Source of the DNA: Pelagihabitans sp963710535
GTDB taxonomy: Bacteria; Bacteroidota; Bacteroidia; Flavobacteriales; Flavobacteriaceae
Direction: 5' to 3'
Assembly: GCA_963710535.1 (NCBI GenBank)
Contig: CAVQAW010000003.1
Location: forward strand, 868,001-932,000
Length of the DNA stretch: 64,000 nucleotides
How positions within the stretch are numbered: position 1 is the first letter of the stretch; each line of letters begins with the position of its first letter. Of this stretch, positions 1 to 7,697 are shown piece by piece. A model generated the notes under the pieces. The model ran no database searches, was not told where the DNA came from, and worked only from the letters and a program-made list of their open reading frames with translations. The position numbers and the translations under genes were made by a program.

Positions 1-251
1 AACATACCTTGGAACGGGCCGTCATCCTATCAGAGGAACATGTCTTGAAACCGAACGATTTCCCCATGCATGACAAAGTTTCGATACCATCGGCTGACAT
101 GCGACCCGATACCCTCGATGAAATGGAGCAGCTGATGATCACCGATGCCTTGAACCAACACGACGGCAACTTTACCGCCGCTGCCAACCAGTTGGGCATT
201 TCACGGCAAACCCTTTACAATAAAATCAAAAAAATGGGCAAGACGTGGTAA
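1..251 (+). CDS. NtrC-family sigma-54 response regulator, C-terminal end (partial)
   Basis: Only the last ~80 codons are present. The frame is open to the left edge, and the TTG at 9 is an internal Leu codon: the in-frame residues H-T-L-E-R-A-V-I-L-S match the end of the AAA+ domain of sigma-54 activators. After a linker comes a Fis-type helix-turn-helix (LMITDAL, then NFTAAANQLGISRQTLYNKI), the DNA-binding domain that recognises enhancer sites. Such proteins activate sigma-54 promoters after phosphorylation of an N-terminal receiver domain, which lies outside the window. The stop overlaps the start of the downstream kinase, so the pair is translationally coupled and very probably cognate. 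Target genes cannot be read from this fragment. Confidence 0.92.
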   Translation, partial: HTLERAVILSEEHVLKPNDFPMHDKVSIPSADMRPDTLDEMEQLMITDALNQHDGNFTAAANQLGISRQTLYNKIKKMGKTW

Positions 252-1594
252 GCAGGCACATATATCTTCAATTGATATTCAGGATCGTGATGCTGGCCTT
301 CACTGCTTTGGGTTTGGCCTTTTTCTTTTTTGACGGACGCTATGCTTGGGCAGCTTTTCTATTGCTCCTGATGATTCTACAGGCCGTTTTCCTGATCCAT
401 TATGTGAACCAAACCAACCGCAAGATCGCCTACTTTTTTGATGCGATCAAGAACGAGGATTTCACCCTTCGCTTTCCAGAAAAATTGAGCGTAAAATCAT
501 TGGAGGAACTGAACCATAGCCTGAACATGTTGAATGCCATGATTCAGGAAATCCATATGAAAAAGCAGGCCCAGGAACAGTATTACCAGGAAATCATGAA
601 ACAGGCCGATATCGGTATTCTCACCTTCAACAAAAAAGGGCATATCATTTATTCGAACCCGACCGTGGAGCGTCTTTTGCAATACCGCCCCTTGAACCAC
701 ATCAAGCAGCTCTCGCAGGTCGATGGGAAGCTCTATGCCCTCTTCGAAAACTTAAAGCCTTTCGACAGAAAACTGTTTCAACTCACGAACGAAAGGGAGA
801 AAAGGCAATTGGCACTCAAGGCGACCGCTATCCAATTGAATGGGGAAGATTTTTTATTGGTCGTGGTACAGGATATCCACCAAGAACTCGACGAAAAGGA
901 AACTGATTCGTGGGTGCGCTTGATCCGGGTGTTGACCCATGAAATCATGAACACGATTGCGCCCATCACTTCCATTTCTGAATCCATTCTAAAATATTTC
1001 AAAACCGAGAAAGGGTTGGTACTGAAGGAAAACTTCTCTGAAGAACATATCAAAAGTACAGTGAAGGGCTTGGAAGTAATCCACGAGCAAGGGAACGACC
1101 TGGTGAGTTTCGTGCATTCTTACAGAACACTGCTCAATGTCCCTGAACCTGATTTAAGTCTGGTTCCCGCCAAGCGGCTTTTAGAGCGGGTAAAGGTATT
1201 GATCGGCCAAGAGCCGGCCAAGGGTCAACTCCAGATCGAATGGAAATGCGAACCCGAAAATCTAGATCTTTTTATTGATGAAAAGCAAATCGCCCAAGTA
1301 CTCGTCAATCTGGGTAAAAATGCCATGCAATCTTTAAAGGACCACGATTCGGGCCACATCAAAATTTCTGCAGGACTGGATGGAAGCGGCAAAAAATACA
1401 TCGAAGTATGTGACAATGGTCCCGGTATTCCCGAAGCACTATTGGAGCAAGTTTTCATCCCATTTTTTACTACAAAAAATACTGGTACCGGCATAGGCCT
1501 GAGCCTTTCCAAGCAGATCATGCGCTTGCATGGCGGCAGCCTTAAGGTTCATTCTATCCCCGATAAGGAAACTTCCTTTTTCCTTGTTTTCTAG
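245..1594 (+). CDS. Sensor histidine kinase, NtrB-like
   Basis: GTG start inside the end of the regulator gene. Two membrane segments lie at about residues 10-28 and 33-52 with almost no periplasmic loop between them, so the signal is probably sensed in the membrane or cytoplasm. A PAS-like region spans about 110-215. The H-box is LTHEIMN with phosphoacceptor His232. The ATPase domain follows: N-box NLGKNAMQSL (about 355), G1 box DNGPGIP (390-396) and G2 box GTGIGLSL (about 417). Length (449 aa) is normal for two-TM NtrB-type kinases. It should phosphorylate the NtrC-type regulator it overlaps. The stimulus is unknown; flavobacterial pairs of this kind often sit beside export systems, but the relevant neighbours lie outside the window. 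Confidence 0.9.
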   Translation: MVSRHIYLQLIFRIVMLAFTALGLAFFFFDGRYAWAAFLLLLMILQAVFLIHYVNQTNRKIAYFFDAIKNEDFTLRFPEKLSVKSLEELNHSLNMLNAMIQEIHMKKQAQEQYYQEIMKQADIGILTFNKKGHIIYSNPTVERLLQYRPLNHIKQLSQVDGKLYALFENLKPFDRKLFQLTNEREKRQLALKATAIQLNGEDFLLVVVQDIHQELDEKETDSWVRLIRVLTHEIMNTIAPITSISESILKYFKTEKGLVLKENFSEEHIKSTVKGLEVIHEQGNDLVSFVHSYRTLLNVPEPDLSLVPAKRLLERVKVLIGQEPAKGQLQIEWKCEPENLDLFIDEKQIAQVLVNLGKNAMQSLKDHDSGHIKISAGLDGSGKKYIEVCDNGPGIPEALLEQVFIPFFTTKNTGTGIGLSLSKQIMRLHGGSLKVHSIPDKETSFFLVF

Positions 1595-1650
1595 ATATTT
1601 TATAGACCTGTAAATGCCCCGCGCCGTTGGCAGGTTGTACAATAATGACC

Positions 1651-2442
1651 TTATTTGGCCGTCCAGCCCCCGTCGACGGTGAGCATGGATCCCACCATAT
1701 AGCTTCCGGCATCACTGGCGAGGAAAATCGCCGCCCCCTGAATTTCCTTGAGTTCCCCCCAACGGGCAAGGGCCGTGGCCCCAACGATGAAGTTTTTGGC
1801 CTCGGGGGTATCGGCAATGGGAATGTTCATTTCCGTTAGGAAGGGACCGGGGCAAATCGCGTTCACATTGATGTTGAAAGGTGCCAGTTCGAGTCCCAAT
1901 GCCCTGGTCATCTGCACCACCGCACCCTTGCTGGTCGCATAAGGGGTCCTATTGGCCAGGCCTACAAGGCCCAAAGTACTGGCCATATTGATGATACGGC
2001 CGCTGCCCTGCTTTTTCATATATGGGGTTACGGCCCTTGAGGTGTTCCAAGTACCCGTTACGTTCACTTCCATCACCTGTTGGAATTCTTCCGGTTTCAA
2101 CTCATCGATGGCCCCCCTGATATTGATTCCTGCGCTATTGATGAGGATATCGACATGACCGAATGATTTTACCACCGATGCCACCACGGCCTCGACCTCA
2201 GCCATGTCGGTGACATTGGCGGCATAGGCCTTTGCCTTCACCCCATAGTCTTTTTGCAATTGATCCGCCGCGGCTCGGCCCTCTTCCAGATTCCTGTTCA
2301 ACAAGGCCACATCGGCACCTGCCGAGGCCAAGCCGGCCGCCATGGCGAGGCCCAATCCCTTGGAACCCCCTGTAATGAGGGCACATTTACCTTTAAGGTT
2401 AAATAGTTTGATACCTGGAAGTGCTGTCTGGGTCATATTCAA
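1651..2442 (-). CDS. SDR-family oxidoreductase (sugar-acid/gluconate 5-dehydrogenase-like)
   Basis: Classical short-chain dehydrogenase of 263 aa. The cofactor motif TGGSKGLG is at residues 24-31, NSAG at about 108, the catalytic Ser is in NMAST, and Y-A-T-S-K supplies the catalytic Tyr and Lys at about 170-174. The residues after beta-2 (LLNRN) lack the acidic residue typical of NAD-specific enzymes, so NADP use is possible. Closest recognisable group: gluconate 5-dehydrogenase / KduD-type enzymes that interconvert keto and hydroxy groups on sugar acids. It is last in a minus-strand group with a TIM-barrel protein and a second SDR, and it faces away from a sugar-acid dehydratase, so a role in the same catabolic route is reasonable. 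Substrate is not determinable. Confidence 0.88.
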   Translation of the reverse strand: MNMTQTALPGIKLFNLKGKCALITGGSKGLGLAMAAGLASAGADVALLNRNLEEGRAAADQLQKDYGVKAKAYAANVTDMAEVEAVVASVVKSFGHVDILINSAGINIRGAIDELKPEEFQQVMEVNVTGTWNTSRAVTPYMKKQGSGRIINMASTLGLVGLANRTPYATSKGAVVQMTRALGLELAPFNINVNAICPGPFLTEMNIPIADTPEAKNFIVGATALARWGELKEIQGAAIFLASDAGSYMVGSMLTVDGGWTAK

Positions 2443-2457
2443 AATTGTTTTATTGGG

Positions 2458-3525
2458 TTAGCTGAAGCCGTAATGTTTTTTGGCGTACATACAGGAGGTT
2501 CTGTTATTTTCGTCTTCCAAGGCCAACTGCGCTTCAACCGCCATATCAGAAACCCTGGGCAACGGTTGTTTGGCTTTGTGATGTTTGATATCATGAAGGA
2601 ATCTTGCCAATTCGGTAGCGGGCATGGGATCGAAAGTTGCCCAATATTTTTCCGTCAGACAAGGGATTTCCAAGGGATCCCGAGTGATCATCTCCAAATT
2701 GAAACGAATATCGGGATGATGGCTGCGAATGACCGAGATCATACCGTCGATGTCGAGATATCCTTCCCCCAGGTTCACTTCCGACATCAGAAAACCGTCT
2801 TCATATTCTTCCACGGCCATATCTTTTAAATGAACGGTAAAGGCATAGGGTGCGAGTGCCTCGACCACCGCCATGGGCTCTTCCAAAAGCGACAGGTTGT
2901 TGCCCGTATCCAAGGTCACTCCCACCCATTCACTATCGAGTCCCTTCAGGATTTTCAGAAAATCGGCAATACGCCAATCTTTATGGTTTTCGACCGCAAG
3001 TTTCATCCGATGTTTGCGCATGATAGGTTCAGCAAGTTGCAGCGATCGGACAGAGGCCGCTTTGAATTGTTCAAAAGCCTCGTGGGTATCGAAATTTTCA
3101 TATCTCCGCCCCGACAGGCATACGGTACGGATGACATCGACATCCATGGCCTTGGTCTCTTTCACTTCCTGCTCGAAGCGGGCTACCTCTTGATCATCTT
3201 TGGGAAGTCTTATTTGCCCCTCCATAAAAAAATTGAGTTCTTTTCTGCGCTTAAGAATTTTTTTGGCCAGGTCGGGTTCCAAGCCCGACATGGTCAGTTG
3301 CGCCCCTCCAAAGCCCAGGGAACTAAAATGTTCGATCATGTCGAGGGCATTGACAAATGGAGGATAGTTGGCGCTCTCCATCTTGCGGTATCGGCGAAGC
3401 ATGTAAGAGGCCTCTGCCAATCCAAAGCGGGTATCGGGTGCGAGGGAAGGGAAGGTCGGGAGAACGGGCATGGCCATAGCCAAGGCCCCCGCCGAGGAAG
3501 TTCCGATAAATTTTCTACGTTTCAT
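2458..3525 (-). CDS. Exported sugar phosphate isomerase/epimerase-like TIM-barrel protein (Tat signal)
   Basis: Start set at the Met of MKRRKFIGTSSAGALAMA, giving a twin-arginine-like signal peptide; the longer frame to 3564 would bury it. The mature part is a xylose-isomerase-like (AP endonuclease 2) TIM barrel. Candidate metal ligands are seen in AVENHKDWR, TLDTGNN, TVHLKDMA and FNLEMI. Such secreted barrels accompany Gfo/Idh oxidoreductases and 3-keto-sugar chemistry in Bacteroidota, but the reaction of this one is unknown. The C-terminal tail after LARFLHDIKHHKAKQPLP is outside the barrel. It lies 15 bp from the downstream SDR gene (stop at 2458, SDR start at 2442), consistent with co-transcription. 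Confidence 0.85.
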   Translation of the reverse strand: MKRRKFIGTSSAGALAMAMPVLPTFPSLAPDTRFGLAEASYMLRRYRKMESANYPPFVNALDMIEHFSSLGFGGAQLTMSGLEPDLAKKILKRRKELNFFMEGQIRLPKDDQEVARFEQEVKETKAMDVDVIRTVCLSGRRYENFDTHEAFEQFKAASVRSLQLAEPIMRKHRMKLAVENHKDWRIADFLKILKGLDSEWVGVTLDTGNNLSLLEEPMAVVEALAPYAFTVHLKDMAVEEYEDGFLMSEVNLGEGYLDIDGMISVIRSHHPDIRFNLEMITRDPLEIPCLTEKYWATFDPMPATELARFLHDIKHHKAKQPLPRVSDMAVEAQLALEDENNRTSCMYAKKHYGFS

Positions 3526-3612
3526 AAGGCGCGTATTTAAGATACTATATGGCCACACCAGCAAGTTCGGACCTTAAAAAATAACAGATTTGATTTCAAA
3601 AATAACCCAGCC

Positions 3613-4359
3613 CTAATAAAGCGCCCTTCCTCCGCTCAAATCAAAGGTAAAGCCCGTGCTAAAACTGTTTTCCGCTGACAGGATAAAACTGGCAACGGTC
3701 ACGAATTCTTCGATGGTGCCACAGCGTTTCATGGGGATTTTATCGGTCATATACTTGATCTGTTCCGGGGATTGGCCCTTCAAAATATCGGTTTCGATCA
3801 CTGCCGGGGCAATGGAGTTCACCAAAATGCCCGTTTCGGAATATTCCTTGCCCTGAACCTTCGTCATTCCAATGACCCCCGCTTTTGAGGTAGAGTAGGC
3901 CACCATTCCCGCATTGCCGTCCTTGCCCGCTATCGAAGCCACGTGCAATACCCTGCCATAATGCTGTTTCAACATATAGGGCACCACCGCCTTGAACGTA
4001 TTGAAAGAACCCAACACATTGACGGCCAATACCCGACTGAAATCCTCAAAAGTGACCTCATGGCTCTTGATGCCTGTTTTTCCGACGATACCCGCACAAT
4101 TGGCCAAAATATCGATCCTGCCCACCGTGACGGCAAAATTCGCAACGGCTTTCTCCACTTCCAAATAGTCGACCACATCGAGGGCATAGGCAAAGGCATT
4201 TTTGGCATCTTTTGGGATCGATTTTTTGATCCCTTCCAAATCGCGATCTAAAAAAGCAACCTTTGCCCCTTGCAAAAGCAAGTGCCTTGCCAGGGCATTT
4301 CCAAGGCCATTTGCCGCGCCCGTAATTACGGCCGCCTTATCTTTCCATTGATCTTTCAT
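3613..4359 (-). CDS. SDR-family oxidoreductase, probably NAD-dependent
   Basis: 248-aa short-chain dehydrogenase. Motifs: TGAANGLG near residue 14, FLDRD after beta-2 (the Asp favours NAD), NCAG at about 88, VASIAG with the catalytic Ser, and Y-S-T-S-K as the catalytic Tyr/Lys pair. It resembles the 2-keto-3-deoxy sugar-acid and fucose/rhamnose dehydrogenases found beside IlvD/Edd dehydratases. It is first in the minus-strand group and is divergent from the dehydratase gene, sharing a ~210-bp intergenic region that probably holds both promoters. The specific substrate is inference only. Confidence 0.88.
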   Translation of the reverse strand: MKDQWKDKAAVITGAANGLGNALARHLLLQGAKVAFLDRDLEGIKKSIPKDAKNAFAYALDVVDYLEVEKAVANFAVTVGRIDILANCAGIVGKTGIKSHEVTFEDFSRVLAVNVLGSFNTFKAVVPYMLKQHYGRVLHVASIAGKDGNAGMVAYSTSKAGVIGMTKVQGKEYSETGILVNSIAPAVIETDILKGQSPEQIKYMTDKIPMKRCGTIEEFVTVASFILSAENSFSTGFTFDLSGGRALY

Positions 4360-4485
4360 ATGCTATTCGCCCCCAGGTCGATTATCATAGGATTGGGGCA
4401 CCTCTTAAAAGTAACAAAAGATTGTTATAATCGTAAAAGATTTAATCAAAAGAAACCAAGATCATAATTAATTGCGCTATTCATT

Positions 4486-4514
4486 TTGTGAACTGCAGTA
4501 AAGATCATACCTTG
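4486..4514 (+). promoter_or_regulatory. Candidate Bacteroidota-type promoter of the dehydratase operon
   Basis: TTG at 4486-4488 and TACCTTG at 4508-4514 are separated by 19 bp, which fits the TTG / TAnnTTTG arrangement of Bacteroidota sigma-A promoters, although the -7 element is imperfect. It lies about 50 bp before the dehydratase start. Confidence 0.3.
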
Positions 4515-4567
4515 ATTACGAAATTAATAAAGTTGATTTTCTGCAGCCACCACACAAACCATACAGC

Positions 4568-6298
4568 ATGAAAGATAAAAATGACAAGAAGTTAAGGAGT
4601 CAGGATTGGTTCGATCCCAAAGATGCCAAATCGGCATTTATACATCGGTCTTGGCTTCGCAACCAAGGCTACCCCAACGACTATTTTGAGGGGCGGCCGG
4701 TCATAGGCATCTGCAACACCTGGTCGGAGCTCACGCCCTGCAACGGCCATCTTCGCGAATTCGCCGAATTCGTAAAGCGCGGCGTCTTGGAAGCAGGTGG
4801 CGTACCCTTTGAATTTCCAGTCACGAGCATGGGAGAGATCCTGATGAGGCCTACCGCCATGCTCTTCAGGAACTTGGCCAGTATGGATACCGAGGAAAGT
4901 ATCAGGGCCAATCCTTTGGACGGGGTCGTGCTGCTTACAGGTTGCGACAAAACAACCCCATCGACCGTAATGGGAGCCTGCAGTGTTGACCTTCCTACCA
5001 TCGTGGTGCCCGGCGGACCCATGTTGAATGGTAAATATAAGGGCGAACGCATCGGCTCCGGAACTTTTGTATGGCAGTTAAAGGACAAGATTAAAAACGA
5101 GGGCTTCACCCCCGAAGATCAGATCGAAGCTGAAATTTGTTCCGCCCGCAGTGCAGGCCACTGCATGACTATGGGCACTGCCTCTACAATGGCATGCATG
5201 GTCGAGTCGCTCGGACTTACCCTTCCGGGCGCGGCGGCGATTCCCGCAGTCGACTCACGAAAAAAGGTGATGGCCCAGCTATCGGGCAGACGTATCGTAG
5301 AGATGGTAAAAGAAGACCTCAAATTATCCAAAATATTGACCAAAGAAGCCTTTGAAAATGCGATCAAGGTGAATGCGGCCGTGGGTGGATCCACCAATTT
5401 TATCATCCATTTATTGGCCATTGCAGGAAGGATTGGCGTGAAGTTGAACTTAAAGGAATTCGATACCTTGGGAAGTAAAATCCCCCTTTTGGTAAATTTG
5501 ATGCCCTCCGGTAAGTTTCTTATGGAAGATTTTTTCGATGCAGGCGGGCTGCCCGTAGTCATCAAGGAAATGAAGGCGCATCTCCACAAAAATGTGATCA
5601 CGGTCAATGGCAAGGCACTGACCGATAATTGCGAAAAGGCGGAATGCTATAATGCGGAAGTCATCGCCCAATACGACAAGCCTTTCATGGCAGAAGCCGG
5701 TATCGCGGTATTGTACGGCAACCTTTGTAAAGATGGCGCGGTAATCAAACCCTCCGCCGCCACGCCCAAATTGATGACCCACCGGGGCAAGGCAGTGGTC
5801 TTCGAGACCATCGAGGATTTTCTGGCCAAGGTAGACCAGCCCGATCTGGATATAGATGAAAAAAGTATTATGGTGCTCAAGGGCGTGGGGCCGGTAGGAT
5901 ATCCGGGCATGGCCGAAGTGGGCAATATGGATATTCCTGAGAAATTGCTCAAAAAAGGAGTGAAGGACATGGTGCGCATTTCCGATGGAAGGATGAGCGG
6001 TACCGCTTTTGGCACCGTGGTATTGCATGTTTCACCGGAATCGAGTATAGGGGGCGTATTGGCCCTGGTTCAATCTGGGGACCTCATCGTACTCGATGTG
6101 CCCAATCGCAAATTGCACCTGGAAGTTTCGGAGGCCGAACTCGAGAAGCGCCGTGCTGCCTGGACGCCACCCAAACCCCCCGTCGACAGGGGTTATACAA
6201 GTCTTTATACCAAAACCGTACAGCAATCCCATTTGGGAGCCGATCTTGACTTTCTGGTCGGTAAATCGGGCGCCGAGGTTACTCGGGATGCCCATTAG
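4568..6298 (+). CDS. IlvD/Edd-family sugar-acid dehydratase (pentonate dehydratase-like)
   Basis: 576 aa, matching the pentonate dehydratase branch (L-arabinonate / D-xylonate dehydratases), which dehydrate an aldonate to its 2-keto-3-deoxy acid. Three cysteines are placed to bind the [2Fe-2S] cluster: Cys49 (ICNTWSE), Cys126 (TGCDKTTPS) and Cys199 (GHCMTMGTAS). The catalytic Ser is expected in DGRMSGTAFG at Ser477. The N-terminal sequence LRSQDWFDP...IHRSWLRNQG is typical of this branch rather than of dihydroxy-acid dehydratase IlvD in amino-acid synthesis. It is followed 11 bp later by a GntP-type aldonate permease, and two SDR dehydrogenases are divergent, supporting sugar-acid catabolism. 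The exact aldonate is not readable from sequence. Confidence 0.93.
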   Translation: MKDKNDKKLRSQDWFDPKDAKSAFIHRSWLRNQGYPNDYFEGRPVIGICNTWSELTPCNGHLREFAEFVKRGVLEAGGVPFEFPVTSMGEILMRPTAMLFRNLASMDTEESIRANPLDGVVLLTGCDKTTPSTVMGACSVDLPTIVVPGGPMLNGKYKGERIGSGTFVWQLKDKIKNEGFTPEDQIEAEICSARSAGHCMTMGTASTMACMVESLGLTLPGAAAIPAVDSRKKVMAQLSGRRIVEMVKEDLKLSKILTKEAFENAIKVNAAVGGSTNFIIHLLAIAGRIGVKLNLKEFDTLGSKIPLLVNLMPSGKFLMEDFFDAGGLPVVIKEMKAHLHKNVITVNGKALTDNCEKAECYNAEVIAQYDKPFMAEAGIAVLYGNLCKDGAVIKPSAATPKLMTHRGKAVVFETIEDFLAKVDQPDLDIDEKSIMVLKGVGPVGYPGMAEVGNMDIPEKLLKKGVKDMVRISDGRMSGTAFGTVVLHVSPESSIGGVLALVQSGDLIVLDVPNRKLHLEVSEAELEKRRAAWTPPKPPVDRGYTSLYTKTVQQSHLGADLDFLVGKSGAEVTRDAH

Positions 6299-6309
6299 AA
6301 GACCAAACC

Positions 6310-7647
6310 ATGATAGCGATTACTTTACTTCTTGTCAGTGTTCTGATCATTATTTTACTTACCGTAAAATACAATGTGCACCCATTTCTTGCCCTGCTCT
6401 GTGCCGCCCTGTTTTTTGCCCTTTTATCGGGCATGTCATTGGATACCATAGTAAATCTTGTCAATGACGGATTTGGGATCACCCTTGGAAAAATAGGGAT
6501 AGTCATCGTGCTCGGCGTCATCATAGGGGCATTTTTGGAACATTCTGGCGGTGCCTATAAACTGGCGGAAGTAGTATTAAGCCTTATCGGCAGAAAAAGG
6601 GTGCATGCCGCCATGGGAATCGTGGGCTATATTGTTTCCATTCCCGTGTTCGCCGATAGCGGTTTCATCATCCTCAACCCTTTGAACAAGAGCCTTACCA
6701 AAAGGGCGGGGCTATCGATCGTCGGAACAGCTACCGCCCTGATCCTGGGCCTGATGATCACCCATGTTCTGGTACCCCCTACACCAGGGCCTATCGCCGC
6801 GGCGGGCATCATCGGTGCCGATGTGGGCTTGGTGATGTTGGTGGGATTGGTTATCGGTATGCTTTCGTTGGTCGTGGCCGTTGTGTATTGTAAAAAGATG
6901 GGGGCCAAGTACTATATAGATCCCAATCCAGAGGTGACCGAAGAAACCATCCAGGAAAAGATGAAGCAGGCCCCCGGGGCATTCAAATCGTTTTTGCCCA
7001 TATTGATTCCCATTTTACTCATCATAGGCAAATCGGTCATGGAATTCAACCTGACCGAAGGGCAGGAACCCTCCGGTCTCGTCAATTTGATTTCTTTCGT
7101 TGGGTCTCCCATTATTGCCCTGATCATCGGTATGTTGTTTTCCTTTTTGTTGCCCAAAAAGTGGGACAAGGAAATGCTATCGACCACGGGTTGGGTTGGG
7201 AAGGCCTTGGCCGATGCTTCCAATATTATTTTGATTACCGGTGCAGGCGGTGTTTTTGGTACCATTTTACAGAATAGCGGTATAGCCGATACCCTGGCAG
7301 ACTCCTTGTCGGGTGCCAATCTTGGCATTTGGCTGCCTTTTTTGTTGTGTGCTGCCATAAAAACGGCCCAAGGATCCTCCACGGTCGCCCTGATCACGAC
7401 CGCATCGATCATCGCACCATTGCTGGTCACTATGGGCTTTACCACGGAAATGGACAAAGCATTGGTAGTAGCTGCCATCGGCGCTGGTGCCATGGTGGTA
7501 TCCCATGCCAATGACAGCGGGTTCTGGATTCTGACCCAATTTTCAGGAATCGATGTTAAAACAGGTTACAAGGTATATACCTTGGGCACCTTGGTCGTCG
7601 GGACATTCGCTGCCCTAATGGTATTTGCGGCCTCTTTTATATTTTAA
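6310..7647 (+). CDS. GntP-family gluconate/sugar-acid:H+ symporter
   Basis: 445-aa polytopic protein with about 12-14 hydrophobic segments spread over the whole length. GntP-family features include the N-terminal segment ending in NVHPFLALL, the loop IPVFADSGFIIL and the C-terminal SHANDSGFWI, all family hallmarks. These carriers import gluconate or related aldonates with protons across the inner membrane. It follows the dehydratase by 11 bp, so substrate import and dehydration are almost certainly coupled. The last base of its stop region is shared with an alternative frame of the next gene, but the chosen start of that gene lies 50 bp further on. Confidence 0.93.
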   Translation: MIAITLLLVSVLIIILLTVKYNVHPFLALLCAALFFALLSGMSLDTIVNLVNDGFGITLGKIGIVIVLGVIIGAFLEHSGGAYKLAEVVLSLIGRKRVHAAMGIVGYIVSIPVFADSGFIILNPLNKSLTKRAGLSIVGTATALILGLMITHVLVPPTPGPIAAAGIIGADVGLVMLVGLVIGMLSLVVAVVYCKKMGAKYYIDPNPEVTEETIQEKMKQAPGAFKSFLPILIPILLIIGKSVMEFNLTEGQEPSGLVNLISFVGSPIIALIIGMLFSFLLPKKWDKEMLSTTGWVGKALADASNIILITGAGGVFGTILQNSGIADTLADSLSGANLGIWLPFLLCAAIKTAQGSSTVALITTASIIAPLLVTMGFTTEMDKALVVAAIGAGAMVVSHANDSGFWILTQFSGIDVKTGYKVYTLGTLVVGTFAALMVFAASFIF

Positions 7648-7697
7648 TGGCGTCCCATCGAATTATCTTTTATCTTAGTAAAAAATGCTGTTTCCGA

